Positions 48,325 to 61,560 of a stretch of DNA of 64,000 nucleotides are shown in pieces. The stretch is taken from NCBI RefSeq assembly GCF_040939455.1, contig NC_134107.1, positions 16,803,537-16,867,536 of the forward strand. The letters run 5' to 3'. Under the pieces are notes generated by a model. It saw nothing but the letters and a program-made list of their open reading frames with translations, made no database searches and had not been told where the DNA came from. Position 1 is the stretch's first letter; the number at the start of each line of letters is the position of its first letter. The stretch is from Microcebus murinus. Taxonomy: Eukaryota > Chordata > Mammalia > Primates > Cheirogaleidae. Position numbers and translations under genes: made by a program.

Positions 48325-49223
48325 TAATAGTCCCAATTTTACACTAGCTGAGAGAATATATTCTAACCTCTCTGAATGTCCATGTTGGAACCCTAAGAAA
48401 GGTACTAAATAAACTCTAATCACTCAAAAGAGACCCCTCATATGGAACACAAGACCACTACCTTATTCACATAACAAAGAAACCAACAGTATATAAGAGG
48501 CAAACAAGGAAAGAAAAATCTGCACCACTCATACTTACTTGTCATCATTTTTTACCCCAAAACCAAAATCAGAAAACCAAAAATTAAAAAAAAAAATTTA
48601 CTTATCCACACTCCATATTATAATTTATGAAAGAACCAGTGGAGATGAGGTAAAAGGCAAATCTTCGATCTTATCACCCCAAAGGCTCTATACTGCACAT
48701 CAGCAAAAACAATGCCTTAGTTCGTGGAAATAGTCTTGGACACTAGTTAACTTGGATGTTCATTGCAGCTACACAAAGCCCAGTATTTAAAGCCAGATCC
48801 AAATCAACACCACTCAGTCATCCAGAACCTATTTTCAAACTGCCTTTGTACTCCTCCTTCAGATTCCCTCATCCCTCCCCCTAAAGGTTGAGTGGGAAAC
48901 CGACACTCGGCAGCAACAAGACCAACCCTCCAAAGATCCACCAAGAAACCTCCCTAGGCTGGAGTCAAGGCAGAGAACATTTTGAAAGAAAATTTGGTAA
49001 ATATTAAACTACAGCTCAATGGACTGTACACATTGTATTATTTTCTTTTTTACTGTACTTGCTATAATTATGAGATCCAGACAGCAAAAATTTCCTGCAG
49101 CCCTTGCCTAGATTATACTAAAAGGAGGAACAAAGTTGTTTCCTCCTGAAGCCACAACCTTACAAGGATGAAATCTTTCAAGAAATACCCTCACTCTAGA
49201 AAAGAAATTCAAGGATGTCTTCT

Positions 49224-49262
<39 letters not shown>

Positions 49263-50225
49263 GGGAGGGGGAACAAAAATCAAAGGATTATTAAAGATAC
49301 ATACCAGTTTAAAAAGCTAATGAGCAGCTTATACATTAAGGCCCATCCTGTTACAATTAGGGCAGTATCTACTCCAGCTATAATTTTCAGACTGATTCAC
49401 ATTTTCAAAAGAAGAAAGAAGAGAATACCCCAGTTTTCAGCTACTGATGAGTTGGCTATATAATTACCTAAAATCAGTACTTTTGCAAAAATGTATTTGC
49501 AAAATCAAATTTTAAGATTAAATATAAGATATGAAAAGCACAGTCATGAGCTTTCAGCTCTAACAGATTTGACTTCATGGTAAATTAAACAAAAAACTCA
49601 CCTCCAAAAAACAACTTTCAACTTTTTATTTTTAAAAATAAAAATTCCCCTTGTGTCTTCTCAAATGCATTGTAAACACTAAAGTTTGTATAAGTAGTTT
49701 CTCTAAACCTAATCTTATTCCACCCATGGCCCTTTCAGAAAGCACAAAGCTGAACATATTTTCAGGTGTGTTGCCACTTTACTCAGGTGAAATAAAAGCA
49801 TGATTAGAATTTCCTTATGGGGAGGGCGTGGAGAGAAAAAAAAAAGAATTTCCTTATCCTCTAAGCATATAAACCAAATGTTATCGTATTTGCAGATTTA
49901 ACATACAACACCTCCACAAACCTTTCAGGAGGAAGAACGGGATGGCAATCCAGTTAACATAAATCCATTTGTTTTCTTTTATAAGGCAAAGCAGGGAGGA
50001 TACGACTAGCAGGAAAATAAGGCTCCCACCCATTGCACCTGGAAAAGTAAAAGAGGGATCCACCCAGGAACAGCAGGCTGAAACCGATCTGGGCCGTTCA
50101 AACTCTCCGGAGGAAAAAATAATACCATTTAAGCTGCAAAGCTCCCTGCAACTTTCCACTTCCACAAATCCAATGATAAAAGGAAAAAAAGTTTTGAAAC
50201 ATATGAAGAACCATCTGTATAACTA
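48317..50225. other. Intron 1 near the promoter, nothing recognised apart from the poly-A
   Basis: AT-rich unique sequence with no SINE. Part of an 8-kb Alu-free block around the CTNND1 5' end. Confidence 0.45.
49229..49259. repeat. Poly-A run (about 31)
   Basis: Uninterrupted A homopolymer without an adjoining SINE. Its length is at the limit of reliable sequencing. Confidence 0.9.
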
Positions 50226-50589
50226 GCTTCCGATCCGGACAAATTCCTTTCCCAACCCACACGCAACATGCCAAAAAACCAACTTTTGATTTGGGCTCTG
50301 AAAACAGAAGTACATATTAGCTTAATCCAGAAAAATACATAAAATCAAAGAACACACCAAATTGTAAATTTACACAACTGTTCTTACCCTTCTGTAAGAA
50401 TCTATTCAGCTTCCTGTATTAGAGAGAACTAGAAGTTTGCTTCTAGGTCTTGTATATTTTACCTTTTTTAAATATAATAAAATACCAAAATCGCCCCAAA
50501 GTACTGAAAGTAGAAAGAAAAAAATTACTGCTTAAAAGTCACCCATCAGCATAACAGATTGTCTCCCGTTTTAAATTCCCTCCGGTTAC

Positions 50590-50880
50590 CGTAAGACAAA
50601 AATTCAACTTGGTTTATCCTCCTTTGCCCGTCTGTACACATTTTTTAAAAAGGCACACACCTCAAATGTGGACTTCAAAAAACCAATCCTTTAAGAAAGA
50701 AACCCAAGGCTTCGCAAATGTGCTGAGAAAGACAAATCCAGCAGTGCAGTTGATTTTTCACCACCTCTTCCTCCTTTCAGGATCTTTCCTGCTCTTCTTT
50801 CTCTCTCTCCCTCTCTTTTTTTTTCCCCTCAGATCCAACACCTAAAATGGAAGTTGCACCCAGCCAAAGGCAAGGGAGCC
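50590..50880 (-). other. CTNND1: Probable CTNND1 first non-coding exon
   Basis: On the minus strand, a leader with an AG-rich run (GGGAGAGAGAGAAAGAAGAG) leads to a possible donor TTACG|GTAACC at 50588-50589. The exon lies just downstream, in the transcription direction, of paired CCAAT boxes. The distance to BTBD18 (about 8-9 kb) fits the human arrangement. The start point is a guess. Confidence 0.5.
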
Positions 50881-50924
50881 TGGGTGGTGACAAACTGATC
50901 TGGCAGCCCTACCCCCTCGCTTTC

Positions 50925-51005
50925 CTAAGTGATGTCAGCCCCTGTGAGCTTCCAATAGGAGCCAGGCATAAATCAGGGAGCTGACCTTATCCAATAGGAA
51001 ACTTT
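50925..51005 (-). promoter_or_regulatory. CTNND1: Candidate CTNND1 promoter with two CCAAT boxes
   Basis: TCCAATAGGA occurs at 50951-50960 and CCAATAGGAA at 50991-51000, 39 bp apart, with a CRE-like TGATGTCAG just before them (about 50930). Paired NF-Y sites 60-110 bp upstream of a transcript start are typical of CpG-poor promoters. No TATA box is obvious at the expected place. Confidence 0.5.
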
Positions 51006-51009
51006 ATTA

Positions 51010-51970
51010 TAGGAAATTAAAAAAAGAGAGAGAGGAGGAGAAAAGAGACAGGGGGAAGTTTTATATATATTTATATTAAAAGCGTAGACTGTACGGTCTC
51101 TGAGGAATTACTGCAGAGCTGGGGGTAGAGGGCGTCAAGAAACAAGGGCTTTTTAGAATGGCACACCTAAGCCTCAATTCTCTTTGATGGAGGGTTCTTG
51201 CTCCCTCTCCTGTCCTATCCCGGTGGGGAAACAGAAAAGAGCTGATTTTATTTGCCTGCTGCTGTTTGGCTTGTTGCTTTCTACCCCAAAGCGCTTTCCC
51301 AAAGGAAGACAGGAAGGGAAGGAGAGAGAAATCCTAGAAACAGGAATACTGTGTGTTGATTGGGATGATAGGGGCTACCTGAGGTAAACTCTCAATTTCA
51401 TTGTTTTGGTTTAATTGCATTAGAGCTAATTAGAAAAAGAAATGCCTAGACTTTTTAACAGTTTTTAGTCTCTATGCTCTGAACTAGAAGGAAACCAAAT
51501 TCATTAGGCTGTTGAGGAAAGTCACTGTCTTCCCATTTGTCCCCAAATCAAAATAATATGGGTTTGTGGGGAAGAGGAAATGGAATCCAATAAACAAGCA
51601 ATATATTTAGAAGGGATAACAGAATTGGTAAGGACAAGTAAATCTCACATCAAGAAAATTTTATTTCTTTGTGAACTTCAAGCTTAAGATGATATAGTTC
51701 ATACATTCTCTTTTTACTTTTGACCTAAATAAAGGGATTATCAGGATTTTTTTTTCTGAGTTAAGAAATATTAATATTTTTAATATGTTCTTAAACCATG
51801 AAGGACAGGGGTTGGATTTTTTTTTTTTACATACTTGATAAAGACTAGTACTTTATGATTATTCACTGATTACTAAAACAAAGATGAATTGAAGATGTCC
51901 TTTTTCTTTCTTACTGAAAAATCTAAAACCTACCCTGTAGACTGCTGCCAAATGACTCTTCATAAAGTTT
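51010..51970. other. Upstream of CTNND1, nothing recognised
   Basis: Starts with an AG-rich run (AAAAAAGAGAGAGAGGAGGAG) beside the candidate promoter, then AT-rich unique DNA. Confidence 0.45.
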
Positions 51971-51979
51971 TCATACTCT

Positions 51980-52218
51980 ACTATAATGGTTAAGAGCATA
52001 GGTGTTTGCAGTCAGACTGCTTGGCTTCAAACTTCACCTCTGTAAGTACACACACTCAAATACATGTACTACTATATGACCTTGACCAAATTAATCTCTC
52101 TGAGCCTCAGTTTCCTTAATTATAAAATGGAGATAACTATACCTCTCTCACAATACTGCTGTGAGAATTAAAATATACATCAAGTTCTTAAAACAACTTA
52201 TGGCATATAGTATAAACT
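51980..52218 (+). mobile_element. MIR
   Basis: ATGGTTAAGAGCATAGGTGT, CTCTGAGCCTCAGTTTCCTT and AATTATAAAATGGAGATAAC: long, well-preserved sense MIR. Confidence 0.88.
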
Positions 52219-52234
52219 AAGAATGAATTATTAT

Positions 52235-52573
<339 letters not shown>

Positions 52574-52649
52574 AAGAATGAATTATTATTATTTTTACCC
52601 TGCTCCAAAACTTTCATTGGCTCATCACTGCCCAATAATGGCAACCAAT

Positions 52650-52865
52650 GATAGAGTGTCTACCATATGAAAGGCATTTTGGGCTCACTATGTCTAATTT
52701 CTAAAAAGTCACCATAGAAATAGTATTACCACCACTTTACAGATGAGGAAATCAAAGCTCAACAAGGTGAAGAAACCTGCCTGAGCTCATCTGGCTAAAA
52801 AGTGAAGTGAATTCTTCCATCAATCTGACTCCTAAGCCCATGCTCTTTCCATCAGCTTACACTGT
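52650..52865 (-). mobile_element. MIR
   Basis: CTTTACAGATGAGGAAATCA, CTAAGCCCATGCTCTTTCC: antisense MIR. Confidence 0.8.
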
Positions 52866-53429
52866 GGTCACGAAAACGGCTAAATAACTCATCTGCTTTC
52901 AAGGTACTACATTTATTCACTTAATACATTAAAGTAACACTTATTAACCATAATCTGACTTTTCCTTACCTATCTAAACCGGAATTCCACTCCTCCTCAG
53001 CATGAATGTGCCCTTTTAATCATTCTGCTTTAGTCATTATCCACTCCCTCATATGGTATATAGTGGCCAAAAGAACTTCTTTCAGAAGTGCTGACAAACT
53101 AAATAGGCATCACAGCACTTGTTTGATGGGCTTTAAACAAACTATAATGGGAAATGAATACATAAAAACAAAGATATGAACAGCCTTTAGGGTCTCATTA
53201 CCTAAGAGTCTTTTCTCATTACTTTATCACATCTTCTACCTCTATTCATGATTCTCTATAGCAAGTTCAAAAGCCAAAGATAATTGCCAAAGGAAAGTAG
53301 TCAGCACAAGAAATGTTTGTTCCTAGATCAAAGCCATATTCTAGAATGTTCCACAAATTTCTAGAGATGGATTTGTCATTTGTCTTGTTTCCTTCATGTC
53401 ACTGCTCACAACTTGCATTTTGCCTTCCA

Positions 53430-53610
53430 TTTTCTTTTATTTTTGTTTGTGTGTGTATATTTCTGTCTCCCCCATGAGAAGATGTTTATCCATCTATCCG
53501 TGAAGGCATGAAGTATCTTACTTGTTCATGGTGTATCTACAGAGCTTTACTTAATCTTATATCTCATTTTAGCAACAGCTGAATAAGTGAATGAGGTCTC
53601 TTTGCTTGCT
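53430..53610 (+). mobile_element. L2 3'-end fragment
   Basis: TTCTGTCTCCCCCATGAGAA, GCATGAAGTATCTTACTTGT and GAATAAGTGAATGAG: sense L2 tail, diverged. Confidence 0.6.
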
Positions 53611-53786
53611 AATAATGTAATCCTGGTCAAGTCATTTAAGATTAATGAATCTGTAGATAACATTCAAGTTAGAATTATATACAAATCAAAAAAGATAACT
53701 CAGTGGTGAAAAAGATGTTAAATTTTAAATTTATCTGAAACAGCTATCTCCAAATAAAGCATCACAAGCATTACAACTTACTGACT

Positions 53787-54112
53787 AGGCCAGGTGTGGT
53801 GGCTCATGCCTGTAATCCTAGCACTCTGGGAGGCTGAGGCAGGCGGATCGCTCAAGGTTAGCAGTTCAAAACCAGCCTGAGCAGGAGTGGGGCCCCTGTT
53901 TCTACTAAAAATAGAAAGAAATTAATTGGCCAACTAAAAAAATATATAGAAAGAACTAGCCAGGCATGGTGGCACATGCCTGTAGTCCCAGCTACTCAGG
54001 AGACTGAGGCAGGAGGATTGCCCAGGAGTTTGAGGTTGCTGTGAGCTAGGCTGATGACATGACACTGTAGCCCGGGCAACAGAGTGAGACTCTGTCTCAA
54101 AAAAAAAAAAAC
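53787..54112 (+). mobile_element. Lemur-type Alu
   Basis: GGCCAGGTGTGGTGGCTCAT start, GGCCAACTAAAAAAATATAT linker, and an A tail. Flanked by CTTACTGACT. Confidence 0.95.
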
Positions 54113-54186
54113 CTTACTGACTGAGAGAAAAAGTGTTCACACTCATTTAATGGAAACTAAAAAGACTAGTTCCACTTGGGTTATTT

Positions 54187-55370
<1,184 letters not shown>

Positions 55371-55414
55371 GAATCCTTGGAGGTTGACAGCAATTAAAAA
55401 AGAAAGAAAAATGG

Positions 55415-56033
55415 GCCAGGTATGCTGGCTCATCATGCCTGTAATCTTAGCACTCTGGGAGGCCCAGACCGGAGGATCACTTGAGTTCAGGAGTTCAAAA
55501 CCAGCCTGAGCAAGAAGAGCAAGCCTGGGCATGGTGGCTCACACCTGTAATCCTAGCACTCTGGGAGGCCGAGGCAGGTGGATTGCTCAAGGTCAGCAAT
55601 TCGAAACTAGCCTGAGCAAGAGCGAGACCCCCATCTCTACTAAAAAAAAAATAGAAACAGTACCCCCATAATATGCCAAAATAAAAAAAATTTAAAAAAA
55701 TTAAAAAAATAAAAAAAAAAAAGAAAATAGAAACAAATTAATTGGCCAACTAAAAATATATAGAAAAAATGATCTGGGCATGGTGGCACATGCCTGCAGT
55801 CCCAGCTAAGGCAGAATAATCGCCTGAGCCCAGGAGTTTTTTTTGTTTGGTTGGTTTTTTTTGAGACAGAGTCTTGCTTTGTTGCTCAGGCTAGAGTGAG
55901 TGCCATGTGGTCAGCCTAGCTCACAGCAACCTCAAACGAGCCCAGGTGTTTGACTGAGGTTGCTATGAGCTAGCTGACGCCATGGCACTCTAGCCCAGGC
56001 AAGAGAGTGAGACTCTGTCTCAAAAAAAAAAAC
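55415..56033 (+). mobile_element. Composite nested Alu (three pieces)
   Basis: An outer 16-bp duplication AAAGAAAGAAAAATGG (55399-55414, 56034-56049) flanks the whole. Inside are one left arm (to about 55523), a second left arm starting GCCTGGGCATGGTGGCTCAC with an expanded A-rich centre (about 55640-55730), the lemur linker and right arm, and an inverted fragment at 55840-55937. Confidence 0.93.
55840..55937 (-). mobile_element. Truncated minus Alu nested in the composite
   Basis: A T-rich head, then GAGACAGAGTCTTGCTTTGT to CACAGCAACCTCAAAC. GAGCCCAGGAGTTT (55826-55839) and GAGCCCAGGTGTTT (55938-55951) are its target-site duplication, made from the host Alu's own sequence. Confidence 0.9.
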
Positions 56034-56049
56034 AAAGAAAGAAAAATGG

Positions 56050-56850
56050 AAATAAGTCAATAGATTGAAGATATATTTTAGACATACAAGACTTTGTTTT
56101 GTATTTTTTTCTTTGTTTTGTTTTTATGCATGGAATATTACATTCAGTGCTCAGTTTTACAACCCTCAAATTTTAACTTCCCCACCAACAACCATCACCA
56201 CATACAAATACAGAAAAACAAGATACCATAAAATGGTGAAAGATCAGGGGAAAACTGAGAGAAGGGAAAAAATGTGTGTTTAAAAAAATATTAAAATTAT
56301 TATATAGGGCAGAGTGCTGTGCTGGGATGATTCTAGTTCTAAAATAAGACTAAACTATAAGTGCCAAAGAGAAGAAATGAAAAATATTCAACTCCAGAAA
56401 AACCGTGGCTATCCATACAAAGAAAAAGAAAATATTTTTACTCCTTTCTACCCTCTGGTGGCTACACATTATCATCCAAAGTCTGTCATTTTTGAAGCCC
56501 TGGGTACAATGGCCATTTATCATTCCCTTTAGAAATTCTACTAAAACAAGATTTAACTAAAATGGTGTTGGTTTAAAAAAAAAAACAAAACAAGAAGTCC
56601 TCTCTACTTCTTGAAAATTTATTTAATCCTAAAGGCAATATATTAATGAAGGGGTATAATATTTATATTTTCCATACACCTCCCCAGAGCCATCTATACT
56701 GGTACTTTACCTGCCCAATCAAGTTTTGATTCTACAGTAAGAGATGCCATAAACAAGCATTGTTCTGCCTTGTCTTTTGCTTTCCTTGCTTATTTGCTTC
56801 CTTGCTTGCTCCTGTGTGTTTGTGTGCCCGCTGACATCTAAAATCTATCC
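56050..56850. other. Intergenic, nothing recognised
   Basis: AT-rich unique DNA with small poly-A runs and short open frames only. Confidence 0.45.
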
Positions 56851-56867
56851 TCCCTCTACTAAGTTTT

Positions 56868-57207
<340 letters not shown>

Positions 57208-57222
57208 CCTCTACTAAGTTTT

Positions 57223-58244
57223 CTGTCCTTTCACGAATTGCTTCCTCTTCAAAATAAGACAATTGCAACCAAAAATGTCTTCTGTTCCTTGTTTCTTTTT
57301 CCATCTTAACAGCAGAGGATTCAAACTAGGGAAACTAGTACCTCACTTGGAAATGTGCTCTCTGAAGCACCATTTCAGTCAACCATCTCAAATCCTTTTT
57401 GAAACGGTTTTGGATATCCATAAAGACATTTTTGAGGCCACTACTCACCTTTTTACGTTTTGTCCCTTTGCAGGCTTCCCTTCTCTTAGGCATCTTCCTT
57501 CCTTTCTACCTCCGGTTGGCCTCAGCAGGGACTGCTCTGTTTCAACTCACCATACTTTGTCACCAATGGCTTTGGATTGAGCCATTCTCGCTCAGAGCTG
57601 GACATCACTGAATATCTACGGAGAGGCAGCAACCCAAGCCAGGGCGCAGGTCCTAATGCAAACAGGGCAAAGAACCGCTGTCCAGATTTATAATGTGGGT
57701 TGGCATTCTCCGTGAATATTTAATCTTGAGATTACTTAATTTTTAGTATCATCCCTGATAACAGCTTTTTCCAGTCAGGAAACGCTAAATAAATTATCTC
57801 TGGAAGGACACGGGAGACCATCCCAGGGGGCAATTTCTGCAACCTCTTTGGGTCACCAGTCCTCCGAGGTTCGGGGTTGGAGCGGAATCAATGAGGAAAC
57901 TGAATTTAGAAACTATCTCATGGACCTTATTCCAGGACATTTCTGGCCTTAGGCAGTATCTAGAATAGAGATACGGGGTACAAAGTGTGAGTAGGGCTAT
58001 CCACCGGCTCCTTCCTCCATGAAGCCTAAGTGTTCTTAGGAGGGCCAAGGCCATTTGCAGCCCCTTCAAGAGGAAGACCGAGGGTCCTTCAATAGCCTCG
58101 GAGCCTGCCCCTATTAGAGTGTCCCTATCCTTTTTTCAGTATGTTTTCATCAAGGACTCAGGTAAAAGATAGTTTCCGTAAAAATGCCTCCCCCATGGAC
58201 CCTTCCCCCTACCTCCAGCAGCCCAGCCATCTTCCCTCAGCCCT
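57223..58244. other. Intergenic before the CpG island, nothing recognised
   Basis: Unique DNA of rising GC content. Open frames of about 70-105 codons on both strands show no family resemblance. Confidence 0.45.
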
Positions 58245-58800
58245 CAAGTCCCTCGAGACTTAGCCTCCCGCCCGAAGCTCCCCTCCTCCTCTGATTGGTC
58301 CTCCCGTGAGCCTTCGGCCAATGGGGATGACGTGTTCGGGCAGACGTAGGTCCGAGGGCTCCCGGGAGGAGGAAGGACGTCGGGCCCCGCGACGCGTGGT
58401 GCGCGAGGTGTGTGGTGCGGCCGCGTGGCCTCAGGCCCTCGCTGTCTACACCGCCCATTGCACGCGGGTGCCGGGGCCAGCGGAGGTACAAGGGCGCCAG
58501 GGGGTGCCTGCAAAGCCCATACCGCCAGAAGCCGCTGTGAGGGCAAGTCCTCACATCGGGCCTCTGGGATCCCCACGCTCCATTCCCAGAAACCTTCGCG
58601 CCGAGAGGTCTCTCTTCAAAGGAGTTGGGCCGGGTGGCCGGAACGTGCGGGGTACAGCTTTGCAGGGGCCTTCCCTGAAGCCGTGCTTTCTCCTCCAACC
58701 GCGATTCCCTTGGTTCTGGACAGGGAGGGCAACCGCTCAGGCGTTGGCCCACCTGTGCTGCTTTGCTTAACCTCTCGTCGCGAGGCAGGACATTGGGAGG
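58245..58800 (+). promoter_or_regulatory. BTBD18: CpG island, probable BTBD18 promoter
   Basis: This is the only CpG-dense block in the window (GACGCGTGGTGCGCGAGG, GCGGCCGCG, CACGCGGGTGCCGGGG). It has CCAAT boxes in both orientations (GATTGGTCC about 58293, GGCCAATGGGG about 58317) and a CRE-like ATGACGTG at about 58327. Long open frames on both strands here are a by-product of GC content. The transcript start and exon 1 of BTBD18 are expected here but I cannot fix them. Confidence 0.65.
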
Positions 58801-59635
58801 AAGGAAGCAAGACAGCCTGGACAGAGGACTCAAGCATAGAGAGGACAACAGGAGCAAACCCTACTGCAAAGTTATTCCAGGTTGGGTCTGGGGGAAAGGC
58901 CAGGCGCTGGTGGATTGGGAAGCTTCCCCAGGGCCCTTGCAACAGCTGCCATTCTCCATCCACATCTCTCTGGCTGGGATCAGTGTTGAGCCTGCCTTTT
59001 TTTTAATTTACCTCTCCGCTCTTTTCTTTCCTGATAGTTTTGACGTGAACTATTTGGACCCTCAGTGCCACCTGACAGAAAACTGCATTCCAGGAAAGGA
59101 ACACAGCTGTGCAGTGAGTGTGGGGGGGGTCTCAGTGCAAAAAAGCTGGACATGTAGTAAGCCTTAAGTCAGAATATCCAGTTTGTTTGGGGGAGGGGTA
59201 GAATGCTTAACTATCCTTGTTCCATTGTTAGCAAGGTAATTAAGCAGACAGATAAACTTAGAGGCCACATTCTTTCCCAACTTCCAGGGTCAGTCAGGCT
59301 CACTTTGGTCAAGTACTTCAGAGCCCAGGGTGGCAATGTCTTCCTTATTTCTGTGAGAGACCTTCCCATTAGATCCAAAGGCTTCTCCTCTTTATTGTGC
59401 ACCCTCTGCTGGTTAGTGTGATAGAGTGAACTCAGAGAAAAGAAGATGCATATGACTTCCTAGAGATAATTTTATACCAAGTCTGTTTCTTTCAAAATGT
59501 AAAACTGAAAATTATACCTATGGAACTTGAATGTGGTGCTTAGAAAGAATATGAGTAGTCCGCACTGTAGCAGTTGAGTCTCAATGGTAATGTGAATGAG
59601 GAAAGTTGAAGGAGGATAGTAATAATAATAATAAT
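58801..59635. other. Probable BTBD18 5' intron or leader, nothing recognised
   Basis: Unique sequence after the CpG island. A non-coding first exon of BTBD18 may end in or near it, but I cannot choose a donor. Confidence 0.4.
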
Positions 59636-59639
59636 AGCT

Positions 59640-59880
59640 ACCATTTGGGGGTGGGTAATTATTTTGTGCTAGATAGTCACTGTGCTAAGCAATTTTACCT
59701 GCATTGACTCATTTAATCTTCAAAACAGCCCTAAGAGGTAAGTACATCATTCCCATTTCATGGATGAGGAAAATACTCAGAGAAGTTAAGTCACCTGCAT
59801 GAGATTATATAGCTAGACTAATCAACAGAGCTGAGATTCAAGCCTAGGCTTATCTCTGAGCTCCCACATGTAACCACTAT
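59640..59880 (-). mobile_element. MIR
   Basis: GACTCATTTAATCTTCAAAA, CATGGATGAGGAAAATACTC and CCACATGTAACCACTATG: antisense MIR, preceded by an (AAT)n run. Confidence 0.85.
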
Positions 59881-60040
59881 GATGATTTTCTTTCTTGAGA
59901 TACCCTTGGCACAATTTCTAGGCTGCTGTTTCCTCAACTCATACTGTCATCTCTCACTTTCAAAATTTCCCTGCCATTTCAAAGACAAAAAAACAAATTA
60001 GTTATAACTGCACCTCTGAAATGTATTATCTCATCTACAG

Positions 60041-60083
60041 GAATCTGATCCGTGAAACCTAGGTTTTTTAAGAGACTACCAAC
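60041..60083 (+). other. BTBD18: BTBD18 5' UTR part of the first coding exon
   Basis: A 3' splice site TATTATCTCATCTACAG ends at 60040, followed by 43 nt of leader to the ATG. This implies at least one upstream non-coding exon, probably in or near the CpG island at 58245-58800. Confidence 0.7.
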
Positions 60084-60207
60084 ATGTGCTCTCCTGCCAG
60101 TCCCAAAATCCTATACAGGAACCCCCGGTTCCTCCGGTTAGCTTTTCTGCAACTTCATCACCAGCAGCAGAGTGGTGTGTTCTGTGATGTCCTTCTGCAG
60201 GCAGAAG
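60084..60207 (+). CDS. BTBD18: BTBD18 first coding exon (partial gene)
   Basis: The ATG at 60084 opens 41 codons plus one base: MCSPASPKILYRNPRFLRLA, then FLQLHHQQQSGVFCDVLLQAE, then the donor GAAG|GTAAGA. FCDVLLQAEG is the first strand of a BTB/POZ domain. I recognise this as BTBD18, a nuclear BTB protein reported in mouse to promote transcription elongation at pachytene piRNA loci and needed for sperm formation. The rest of the BTB domain and the long C-terminal part must be encoded beyond 64000. Head-to-head orientation with CTNND1 matches the human locus. Expression is expected mainly in testis. Confidence 0.9.
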
Positions 60208-60441
60208 GTAAGAGACTGGCAGGAGCTCAACTGAAAACTCACCATAGAATATGATAAAATGAGTTTAGAGACAGGGAGTGAAGGACACAACCAGGAAAAT
60301 GTTACTGCCTTTGATTACTGGGAACTGTTTGATAAAGAGCTATTTGTTTCTAGGACAGTTACTGTTTTCAAAGGTGAAATTGTGACTATGCCTCTTTCTT
60401 TTAAAAAAATGAAACTAATTGTAAAATTTTGTAAGCACAGA

Positions 60442-60764
60442 ATTTTTTTTTTTTTTAAACAGAGTCTCCGTTGCCTGGGCTAGAGTGCTGTGGGTCAGCC
60501 TAGCTCAGAGCAACCTCAAACTCCTGGGCTCAAGCAATCCTCCTGCCTCAGCCTCCCAAGTAGCTGGGACTACAGGTATGCGCCACCATGCCTGGCTAAT
60601 TTTTTCTATATGTTTTTAGTCATCCAGCTAATTTTTGTCTATTTTTAGTAGAGATGGGGTCTTGCTCTTGCTCAGGCTTGTCTCAAACTCCTGAGCTCAA
60701 AGGATTCTTTGGCCTCGGCATCCCAGAGTGCCAGGATTATAGGCGTGAGCCACCGTGCCCGGCC
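60442..60764 (-). mobile_element. Alu, minus, in BTBD18 intron
   Basis: T-run, AAACAGAGTCTCCGTTGCCT to CCACCGTGCCCGGCC. It lacks the AATTAATTGG form of the linker (TATGTTTTTAGTCATCCAGC instead). Flanked by near-copies of ACACAGAA. Confidence 0.93.
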
Positions 60765-60800
60765 AAACACAGAAATTTTATAAAACATGGATAATATTCT

Positions 60801-61128
60801 GGCCAGAAGTGGTAGCTCACGCCTGTAATCCTAGCATTCTGGGAGGCTGAGGCAGGAGGATCACTTGAGGTGGGGAGTTCAAGACCAACCTGAGCAAGAG
60901 CAAGACCTCATCTCTACTAAAAATAGAAAACTTAGCAGAGTGATTAAAAATAGAAAAAAATTAGCCAGGCATGGTAGCACTACATCTGTAGTTCCAGTTA
61001 CTTGGAAGGCTGAGCCATGAGGATCTCTTAAGCCCAAGAGTTTGAGGTTGCTGTGAGCTAGGGTGATGCCACGGCAGTGTAGCCTGGATGATAGAGCATG
61101 ACCCTATCTCAAAAAGAAAAAAAAAAAA
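60801..61128 (+). mobile_element. Alu, plus, in BTBD18 intron
   Basis: GGCCAGAAGTGGTAGCTCAC start. Perfect 19-bp duplication AAAACATGGATAATATTCT at 60782-60800 and 61129-61147. It forms an inverted pair with the preceding Alu. Confidence 0.96.
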
Positions 61129-61384
61129 AAAACATGGATAATATTCTAATGGGATGATCAAGAAGATTGAGTTAACATATGTTAAGTACTTAGAACAGTG
61201 CTTTTAATATACTAACCACAGTGTGTTTTAGATGATACATTACATATTTTCCTGTTTTCTTGCCAAGCTATTGCTTTTCTTTATCTCATATTGATGATTT
61301 TTGTTGTTTACTATTAGAACTAAAAATGTATAGTTTATTTCCACCCTTTCCCTTCACACTGCAAATGTTAAGTCAGGATGAAGT

Positions 61385-61560
61385 AGACTCTGGTATAATG
61401 TAAAAGGCCCAAGATTAGGAGTCAGAGGCCCAGAATTTCCTAGCTTTGTTACTTAGTAAGTATCAAATAGGGCAAGGAACTTCATTTCTCTGGGGCTCAG
61501 TTTCTTTGTTTATAAAAAAAGATTATGACAACCAACATTGTTGGTTTGCAGAGTGCATAT
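61385..61560 (+). mobile_element. MIR
   Basis: ATTAGGAGTCAGAGGCCCAG, CTCTGGGGCTCAGTTTCTTT: sense MIR, followed by a shorter antisense MIR-like stretch to about 61650. Confidence 0.75.

Noticed and set aside
58237..59006. Long overlapping open frames (up to 206 codons) on both strands
   Set aside because: They coincide with the CpG-rich island where stop codons are rare, occur in several frames at once, and have low-complexity Arg/Pro/Gly composition without a recognisable domain.
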